A stretch of DNA of 64,000 nt from Gnetum montanum. Lineage: Eukaryota > Streptophyta > Gnetopsida > Gnetales > Gnetaceae. Shown here piece after piece: positions 57,301 to 64,000 of the stretch (position 1 is the stretch's first letter; each line of letters starts with the position of its first letter). The notes beneath the pieces were generated by a model. That model was not told the origin of the DNA. It saw only the letters and a program-made list of their open reading frames with translations, and did no database searches. Location: positions 245,842-309,841 of the forward strand of contig MNCI01006084.1 of the NCBI GenBank assembly GCA_015680685.1, read 5' to 3'. The translations under genes and the position numbers were made by a program.

Positions 57301-58376
57301 AGTGGAGCCTCCATCTGACGGGGTGGTTGTGCCACGTAGCATTTATAAGGAGATGCGTAAATGTGCGTTACGCTCGACTCGGTCCTTGTGGGAGAGTAAG
57401 AGTGTCAATGAAGACCTCTGGAAAAGACTGCAGAGGTTAGAGATGGAGAAGGAGTCTCTGGCCAAAGAGGTCGGAGACTTAAAATCGCTATGCGAGTTCC
57501 TGTAGGCGTGGGCAACGGGTGATGAGGACTGGCGCACAGCTGTTATTGACTACTCCCGCTACTAGACTGCAGTCAAGAACAGTGTGCAAACCAGTTAGGA
57601 GTTGGTGGAGCAGCAAATGCAAATAGAGCTGTTATCTCAAAAAAGCCAAGACTGGAAGGATTTCTGTGCAAGTGTGCAAGAGTGGGGGTAGAAAGAAAAG
57701 GATCACAAACATTTGTATAAGTGAGACAGTATCGCTTATCGTTAGCATTACCGTGATTCTGCCGTCGAAGCTCAATCCTTGTGGGTATTCCTTGATGTCA
57801 TTGGCGCGTCTAAAGCTTTTGAGATGTTCCAGGAGTAGGTGACAGTAAGCGCGTCACCGGAAAGAGAAATGACTCTTCTCGGGGGTGAGACTACTGTCCC
57901 TACTTTCTTTCCTGATCTACCTCACTGGACTAGTGTGGACAAGGGGAAGCTGAAGGCTGGAGCTGCTTTGGGGAATGACGTATGGTCTGAACTAACGGAA
58001 GATGAGATTATGCAGTGTCTATGGGTCGGTTTAGAATAGCTTCCCTTTGCTGCGGAAGCAGGGCCATTGTGAGTAAGTTTAAACATTATTGAATTTAAAT
58101 TTTCTGATTATGGTGTCAAGTCTTTGCTAATGTATTTGCTGTATACAGGTACAAGAATTGGAGGGCGAAGGCGAACAGGGTGAGGAACAAGCAGAAGAAG
58201 AGGAGCGTAATAAGCGTCCTCTTGTGGAGTCGACGTTGGAGCAAGGGCCTCGTGGGGATGGCATTCCTCGCGAAGGAATACCTTCTAAGAAGGATGGCCC
58301 ACTTAAGGACAATTTATCAGGCTTGGAGCCTGACCTAAGGGATATGGGTGACAGTGGCACCAGGGGGGATGCGTAA
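54364..58376 (+). CDS. Spliced antisense gene inside RLG-5, FCP1/NIF-like N-terminus
   Basis: Eight exons: 54364-54482, 54760-55083, 55289-55563, 55659-56708, 56763-56981, 57049-57177, 57255-58072 and 58149-58376. All seven introns are GT-AG, every junction keeps phase, and the total is 3162 nt. Residues 41-140 resemble FCP1/NIF-type HAD phosphatases: KPVLIVLDIVGVL (Asp51; the second motif Asp is Val53), then GVMEFLQFLL and NYNIIVWSH (99-102). Residues 240-590 (exon 4, open over 1050 nt) are an alpha-rich domain I do not recognise. Exon 7 (about 706-978) looks coiled-coil and exon 8 is acidic then Gly/Asp-rich. Exons 1-4 and 6 have no stops. Exon 5 has TGA at 56827; exon 7 has TAG at 57503, 57563, 57596, 57689, 57743, 57836 and 58037 and TGA at 57722 and 58070. 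A shorter product ending at 57503 (about 788 aa) is possible only if the exon 5 stop is skipped. Confidence 0.6.
54483..54759 (+). other. Intron 1 of the antisense gene
   Basis: Donor GTAGGC at 54483, acceptor CTATACAG ending at 54759. It contains TAAGTAATCTG-like and T-rich sequence and no open frame of note. Exon 1 ends with two bases of an Arg codon completed by exon 2. Confidence 0.55.
55084..55288 (+). other. Intron 2 of the antisense gene
   Basis: The strong donor GTGCGTAAGT at 55084 pairs with acceptor GGTACAG at 55288 and keeps the frame (2 nt plus 1 nt). The first 130 nt stay open in the upstream frame (CVSWIWEMAQFSCYHVYNTL), so a retained-intron isoform ending at TAA 55211 is conceivable. 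Confidence 0.5.
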
Positions 58377-58568
58377 TCGTAACTTACGCATGATTTTATG
58401 GACTGGAATTGAATAATGGTTATATGGATGTTGAAAAGACTGGCCTTAAGATTTTCTGTATGGTTTTAAATGCTGTTTATTTTATTTTAATTTTATATCT
58501 TTATTTGCATAGCGTAAATGTAGTTGTCAAAGGTTTAGAATAAGTTACGTTGCTGTGAAATGGAATTG

Positions 58569-58676
58569 CTAGTTTAAGGCCATTGCGGGCCATCACTAGT
58601 TTAAGGTCATTGCGGGCCACTACTAGTTTAAGGCCATTGCAGGCCACGACTAGTTTAAGGCCGTTGCAGGCCCACT
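58569..58676. repeat. Minisatellite B in RLG-5, four exact 27-bp units
   Basis: CTAGTTTAAGGCCATTGCGG followed by GCCAC.A repeats at 58569, 58596, 58623 and 58650, with only one to three changes per unit. It lies just downstream of the antisense gene. As 27 is a multiple of three, the reverse strand encodes a 9-residue repeat (ARNGLKLVV-type). GCGTAA words crowd the next 200 bp. Confidence 0.9.
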
Positions 58677-58889
58677 GCGTAAGTCCGGAAGCGTAATTGA
58701 TAATAATGTACATTTCTGCGTAATTGCACTAAAATGATCAACGAGCGTAAATAGCGTATATAAAGAAATGTGAATGTCGTAATGAATAGAAAGCGTAAAT
58801 ATGTATGAATATATTAAAGAAGATTGACAATGCAAATTGCTAAGTGTAAAAGGCAAAATTAGTAAAGACGTGAAGATGCGCGTAAATTC

Positions 58890-59839
58890 CATTCAGATCA
58901 ATCACTAATTTGTAATTGTTTCTTGATGGCTTTTATGTTCAATGATGCATAAGGGCGGGGAGATTTACGGCCTGATTCTTCCACACCACCATCCTAAAAT
59001 GGCAGGTTGGCCCAGGCTAGACTATCATCATTCGTTTCGATTTGTTCAGGGATTCAGGGATGGGTCTGATCATCTGATATTTCTATCTCTGAACCCCATT
59101 TCTCTTCGATGTTGTTGACAGTCCTGGGGGTGATTTCGTCACCGCGTATTACAACCTCTCCCCCTGCGTAGGGTAGGTGTATTTCCTGATGGATTGGTGA
59201 CGAAACCGCCATCAGTTGGGCTAGCCAGGACCTCCCTAGAATTAAGTTGAACCTGGGCATCTCCTCGACGACAAGGAATGTAGCGTCCGTTGGGAATTGA
59301 TCCCCTGCCACAAATTTGATGCGCACCATCCCCTTGACCTGAACCCGTGCTCTGTTGAACGACTTTACGAACGTTGTCATTGTGGGATTGATCTGGTCGA
59401 CCAGACCCAACCTATCCACGATGGGATAAGGAATGATATTTGTAGCTACGCCGTCGTCCACGTGCATCCTCCGGATTCGATATTGACCAACCCGGATGGT
59501 GATAAACATGGGTTCAGTTGTCACTTGACCTTTCTCAGGTTCATCTTTGATGGATTCGTCATGAAAGGTCAATGAGGTAGGTTTAGGTCGCTCAGCGTCG
59601 GAGGGAAACATGACAACGTGTATCGCTTCCTCCTCCGCTGGTAAGCTTTCCTCCACAGGTATGGATGTCAGCATGCGGACCATGGCCTCACGGTGTTTTT
59701 GAGATGTCATGAGCAGGTCATAGAGGCTCAGCGTTGTGTTTTTTTGTTTCAGAGCCTGTTTGACCTGCGTAAACATGTCGAGGAGGTCCCATTCTTTACT
59801 GGCTTGTTTGTCTTCTCTGTCTTCTTCCATTTGCCCCAA
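58890..59839 (-). CDS. RLG-5 aspartic protease
   Basis: The open frame 59839-59054 (261 aa) continues the gag frame. The active site is HVDDGVATNII (127-130 VDDG), PIVDRLGL follows, then RFNLILGRSWLAQLMAV (ILGR 200-203), HQEIHLPY and GGEVVIRGDE, the typical Tat/Ogre protease ending. The frame continues past a TGA at about 59051 and a TAG near 58990 to a stop near 58895, with coding-like acidic sequence. An intact element would cut gag-pol with it. VDDG followed by Val instead of Ser or Ala is slightly unusual. Confidence 0.8.
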
Positions 59840-62394
59840 GAGACGAATCTCCCGAGGTGGAATGGCGTCGGTTAGAGGGTTGCTCTTTTTCTTGCCGAGG
59901 GTGGGTGGCTGTGTTTCTGCACCCTTGTACTACCAAGGAGGCGCAAACGTAGGGCCAGAGGCCAAGGGACTGGGCCTAGCGAAGCCTAGCCTAAGGTGAT
60001 TTTTAGCGGCATTACTAGACGCATCCACTTCCTTTTGTTTATTAGATGATGGTTGGTGATTTGTGTTAGAGGCTTGCCTCTGCATAAAAGGGGCAGTCGG
60101 TGATTTTGGCACCCTGAGAATGAAAGGCGCCTTAGGTGAGGGCGTGGACATAGCCGCGACTTTACTAGTTACTGGGAGGCTGAGTTGAATCTGGAGAAGG
60201 CGCCCGGATGATGAAGGGTGGCCTTGAGACACCACTAGCTGCCAGTGAAAAGCTTGTCCCCCTTGGTGAGTTGGTAGGTACACGCAAAACAAAAGGTTAT
60301 TTGAGTGATACTTTCCTCTCACCGTCCGTACTCACCATGTTGATTGTGTAGGGTGCGTCGTTTGCGTTCAACGGATCCTTTACACATGCAACACTTGGTT
60401 TTCCGGACGCGCTGGATTACTGCCGTCTAGTCTGAGTGAACCATCGTCAATCATGTGTTGAATATCATCTTTCAACGCCCAGTAGTAATCTGTATCGTGA
60501 CCACACAACTGGTGGTAGTCACAAAAGCGTTCCAGCCTGAAAGACCTCAGAATTGGTGGTTCGTCAGGTAGGGCTAAAGAGGGATTCTTCAGCAGTTCAC
60601 AATGACGCCTATGACGCTTCAGAGCTTCTTTGGATACCTTCTTAGGTTGAATGTAGTCTGCCCCTAATAGTTGTTTCAACAATTCTTAGTGCTTTACAGG
60701 GAGGGCTGTATACTTTGAACGATCTTTACGCTCAAAGTTTGGTTTTGGCTGGGGGGCTTTTCAGCGGTAGATGTGTCTTGGCTGGTGCTACTCGTACTAG
60801 CCGAGGTCTCGGGTGATGCCGTAGGTGCCTTCTTATTTTTGTTCTTAGCACCTTTAGCCAGTACAACTACCGTTGTTGTTGTTGTTTTGCCTTTATCCTT
60901 ACCCTTGTTGTTAGCGTTCTTGTAGGCGACATACGCTGGGTCTTTGCTGGCCTCCCCAGCATCTTGGATGCTTTTAGTCTGGGTGAAGGCCTGATGTAAT
61001 GAGCTGGGGGAAAGGTAATACAGCTTAGACTTAATGAAATCATTAACTGCTCCTTTGAATATGGCTAGCAAATGGGCCTCCACGATTGGCTCATGGATTT
61101 CGTTCAAAGTAGCACTCCATCACTGTATGAACTTTTGGACTGGTTTGAGCGGGTTCTGTTTCACTCCCATAAGTTGATCTAATGTGACCTCCAGCGTTAG
61201 GTTGTATTTAAAGCAAGTCACGAATTGTGTCAGGAGCTCTTCCAAGGTTGAGATGGAAGAGCGAGGGAGGGCTCGATACCAATCCAAAGCTTTCCCTGCC
61301 AGAGACATCGCAAAGACACAGATAATTGTGTGAGGCCACTGCTGTAACAACAAAGATTCGGATCTGAAGGTAACCAGGTGAGCGTTGGGATCTCCCTCCC
61401 CATTATATTTAGTGAAATGGGGTAAGGACATCCTCGGGGACAACGACAGCATGGGGACTACTGGACTAATAGGATCATCTTGATAGAAGTCCATGATCTG
61501 TATAGTGTTTGAACCAGCGGCCTTAAGGCGTCTAACCTCTTCAGTGAGGGTCTGAATAAGTAAGAAAGCTTGATCCAAACCTGTTGATGAAGATGTCTGC
61601 ACAGGAGGGGCAGGGGGTTGACCTGAAGGAGCTGCGCTAGGCAATGGGAACCGAGGGATGGTTTGGCTGGCAGATGGTGCGGTGGGGATCCCTGCAGACA
61701 GAGGTGCCTGTGAGGACCACCACCCACAGGTTTGAGAAGAGAGATTGGCCGCTGCCGACTGTGTAGGATAGAGATGATAAGGATATTGTGGGACCATTTT
61801 CGGAACATGCATTGTGGGTGCAGCGAAGGGTTGCACACCATATACCGTAGACTGGTTATGTTGTGCCCCAGGAATGATCCACTGACTCGCGGTGGGCTGT
61901 TGAGCGGGTATCTGTGGTTGAACAACGGCTGTGGTCTGTTGGCTTGGAGGGGGCGACAACGATAAAGTTTATGCCAGATTTTACACTGGGCGAGTTGTAA
62001 ACATGGCTTGAGGTTGGATCTGAGGGATGTAATGAGGCACGGTGGATGCAGGGACCACCGATGAAATGCTGATTACGCGTGGTGATGAGACCGCCCCCAG
62101 ATTATTTTGGGGTGGTATTTGCACCTACAAGACGGATGACTTCGTAGTGGCCTATGGGATGACAGGAATGTGAGCTTGCGTGGTCATGGCTGGATTAAGA
62201 GGGGCAGCTTCTCCATTGAGAGGGAATAAGGGATTTATATAGGTATGGGGACTCAGAGTATGATATGAATGTTCAGACTGGGCTGCAAATTCATCATCTT
62301 CTTTCTCCCTGTTCTGGGGTCCTAGCATGGACCGTGTAGCCTGGCTCTTAGCCATGACCAATTGTGTTATAATTTCGTGGTAATGTTCTATCAA
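59840..62394 (-). pseudogene. RLG-5 gag, few lesions
   Basis: From 62394 the reverse frame is continuous to 60694 except for several in-frame stops (including TGA at 61117). The N-terminus (MIEHYHEIITQLV) is followed by a Pro/Gln/Ser-rich stretch to about 61560. The capsid domain shows LPHFTKYNGEGDPNAHLVTF, MSLAGKALDWYRALP and LEELLTQFVTCFK at about 61420-61200 (Retrotrans_gag family). Lys-rich sequence precedes one frameshift near 60690. The frame 60682-60380 carries the nucleocapsid motif FCDYHQLCGHDTDYYWALK (Cys54, His57, His62; the last Cys is Tyr). The same frame runs on through 60322-59930 into protease. Confidence 0.8.
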
Positions 62395-62493
62395 GGGGAT
62401 GATGTCGTAAGCAGTTGGGGTGAAATCTTGACCCCCTCTGTGGATCAGCTCAAAGTTTCTTTTTGCTTCGATCTCGGCTCAGCTGAGAGCAAT

Positions 62494-63776
62494 CTGTACT
62501 TTGACCCGAAAAGAATGAGTATCTGTACTTTGACCCGAAAGAACGAGTATCTTGTATACAAAATTACAATGGGAAGACTCTGATTATCTTGTGTGAAACA
62601 TACACAAAATAATAAGAAAACTGTTTAACAAGGAGTGCAGAATGGAGCTCGATCTACCTTGTAAGCCAAAGACGGAGTGCAAGGAAGGTCAAGCTCGGAT
62701 GTCTATCAACCAACTTTGTCTGATCAATAGATCTTGCCAACCGCACCAGATGATCTCTTGATCTCTGATCTATCTTCTTCGCTTTGGATAGTCTCTGCTC
62801 AAAACTGCCAAGGATCACCGATGGGAGAACTGTATTTTCGCCAAGAAGGTATGATCACTCCTACTGCTAAATGCTTGAAAATGTCTCTTGTTTCTGCTCA
62901 AGGATGATAACTGCCAAAAGTTGAAGATGCCAGACACTGCTCCTCTCTCCAAAAAAATGTTCAGCCCCCTTTTTTTTCTTCGCCAACTGGGGTATTTATA
63001 ACATGCAGAGAAGGCACGGCCTTGATGACACGTATCCCGAAGTTTTTGGAGGCCGTTGACTTGACGAACTGGCTATGTCTTGTCACATTGCAACGTACGT
63101 TGTCAACACTTTTACTCAAGCTGCTTCATGATTACGCACAATACGCTTTAGTCGGCTTTACGCTATATTACACTTGTTTACGCTGCGTCGCGTGGCAGAG
63201 CGTAACAAAGCATGGAAATAGTGAGTCAAGCTATTTTACGCTCATTTACGCAGCAAAGTGTAGTGAAGCATAAAAAATGATCAACTCGACGATAAATTAC
63301 GCTGACGTACGCTGCGTAGCGTAATGAGCGTAAGGCGATCAATCTGCAAAAAGAAAGGAGCCGATCTATCGCGCTTCCTTTGGACTTTCCCTTTGACCCT
63401 TTTGAAGCTCATGACGCTGCCTTGCATAACAGAGCCTGAATCTGACCCTAGTCAAAAGACTTAGCAGGATATGCGAGAAGTCACATATTATGCTGCTTAG
63501 ACGTTAAGCTTCACCAAATTTGCTGAAGTAAGTTACCTTCTGACGTCAGACTATGTTAAGCAGAATTACGCTAAGCATCATTACGCTATGTTGCATAATG
63601 TAGCGTAAAGACAGAAAACATAGTAAAATTGAAATTTATAAGAAACTTGGAGACTTGATGTCGGGCACTGTTTTGCCTTACTTTTCCTTGTTCTACCTTC
63701 TGGAATTCTATCATGAACTTTTGCCTGAATCGTGAATCTTTACCTGAGGCCGATTCACAATTTCCACGGTGTTTCA
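62494..63776 (-). repeat. RLG-5 5' LTR, truncated at its U5 end
   Basis: It corresponds to 47395-48690 of the other LTR, ending GGTGTTTCA at 63776. TATAAATA (reverse) is at 62993-63000. Compared with the 3' LTR it lacks the 300 bp adjacent to the internal region and the primer site, and has a 42-bp deletion near 63150 between GCTT repeats. A 29-bp segment is duplicated at the broken end (62494 and 62523). Confidence 0.88.
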
Positions 63777-63781
63777 CAAGG

Positions 63782-64000
63782 CAATCCAAGTCTTACTTGA
63801 ATAAAGCACCATAAGTGGAAAAGTCATCCATGAAGACTTCCATCCCACTACCAATTTGTTACTAAAATAAGCTTAAGACCAAGCATTGGAATGTGGTAGG
63901 AGCATTGTATAAATAAAACTGCATCTTCTGATATGCAAACGTCCCCTAGGGACTCGTGAATGTAGTCTTGGCCTAATCTTCTAGTGTAATCTAAATTTGG
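63782..64000 (-). pseudogene. RLG-4 RT, N-terminal part (right of RLG-5)
   Basis: Reading in from the right edge: TFTSP, then GTFAYQKMQFYLYNAPTTFQ, CLVLSLF and GSGMEVFMDDFSTYGALFK (both Asp of the DD box present), then LDCL, where RLG-5 interrupts. Removing RLG-5 joins LDCLE to VLKRYVETN, as in RLG-1 (LDYLEQVLKRCVEIN). TAG and TAA stops occur. Confidence 0.85.

Larger units (their letters stand above)
47095..63776 (-). mobile_element. RLG-5: Tat/Ogre-like Ty3/gypsy element with embedded antisense gene
   Basis: A 16.7-kb element with LTRs at 47095-48690 (3') and 62494-63776 (5', truncated). A perfect target duplication CAAGG lies at 47090-47094 and 63777-63781, inside RLG-4 RT. In its own sense the order is LTR, gag, protease, a 5-kb gap holding an antisense gene, RT, RNase H, a second archaeal-type RNase H, integrase, a repeat-bearing ORF, polypurine tract and LTR. 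The dual RNase H marks the Tat lineage. LTR copies differ at about 8 of 225 bases counted by eye from 47395/62523, so it is the youngest element here. The primer site is deleted. Confidence 0.93.
37281..64000 (-). mobile_element. RLG-4: Athila-type element, 5' part beyond right edge
   Basis: Its 3' LTR is 37281-38148 on the reverse strand. Going upstream it has the polypurine tract, the extra ORF (38300-42900, interrupted by a solo LTR), the non-coding block, integrase, RNase H and RT. RT is split by RLG-5 and continues at 63782-64000. Gag, protease and the 5' LTR lie outside the window. It was inserted in the old split LTR. It is decayed but keeps a normal DD pair in its RT box. Confidence 0.85.

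Noticed and set aside
58569-58676. 27-bp exact repeats as a possible CRISPR or origin iteron set
   Set aside because: Directly adjacent units inside a plant retrotransposon, with no spacers and no replication genes.

Overview
This window is plant nuclear DNA from a repeat-rich, large-genome species. Almost everything recognisable is LTR retrotransposon, mostly old, AT-rich and full of stop codons, with primer binding sites that match plant tRNA-Asp. A gymnosperm is plausible (very large intergenic or intronic TE nests), but the sequence does not prove it. There are no bacterial-type operons, tRNA or rRNA genes, or CRISPR arrays. One ambiguous base (n) lies at 22455.

Layout. 1-501: three small exons in consistent phase, from the inside or 3' part of an unidentified host gene on +. 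552-2235: minisatellite-like tandem repeats. 2959-14288: element RLG-1 (+), an Athila-type Ty3/gypsy element with a truncated 5' LTR, inserted in the second copy of a 267-bp tandem duplication. 14294-19280: mostly empty, with a broken LINE reverse transcriptase (16336-18060) and a strong hairpin. 19281-64000 is one nested stack. An old LTR (19281-19706 and 36875-37280) is split by RLG-2 (+, 19707-36869). RLG-2 is split by RLG-3 (-, 20821-27951). The same old LTR is broken at 37281 by RLG-4 (-, 37281 to beyond the right edge). RLG-4 is in turn split by a solo LTR (39471-41121) and by RLG-5 (-, 47095-63776). Target duplications and protein reading frames that resume on the far side support the nesting.

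RLG-1 to RLG-4 share LTR ends TGATGA...TCATCA, a tRNA-Asp primer site where visible, and Athila-like gag, protease, RT, RNase H and integrase. RLG-1 and RLG-4 also carry a conserved extra ORF between integrase and the 3' LTR; RLG-2 and RLG-3 lack it. Their stops are largely C-to-T type, and no copy looks autonomous.

RLG-5 is the youngest and most interesting element. It has dual RNase H domains (a Tat/Ogre-lineage mark), an RT-integrase ORF that stays in one frame for 3.3 kb, and LTRs that differ at about 8 of 225 positions counted by eye. Between its protease and RT, where Ogre-type elements are known to carry an intron, lies a 4-kb gene on the opposite strand. I can model it as eight exons with every splice phase consistent and a total coding length of exactly 1054 codons. 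Its N-terminus resembles FCP1/NIF-type HAD phosphatases and the rest is unknown to me. Exons 1-4 are fully open; exons 5 and 7 hold ten in-frame stops, all TAG or TGA and none TAA. RLG-5 also has two separate minisatellite arrays built on the same core, and a recurring GCGTAA hexamer. The embedded antisense gene is the best candidate for something undescribed.
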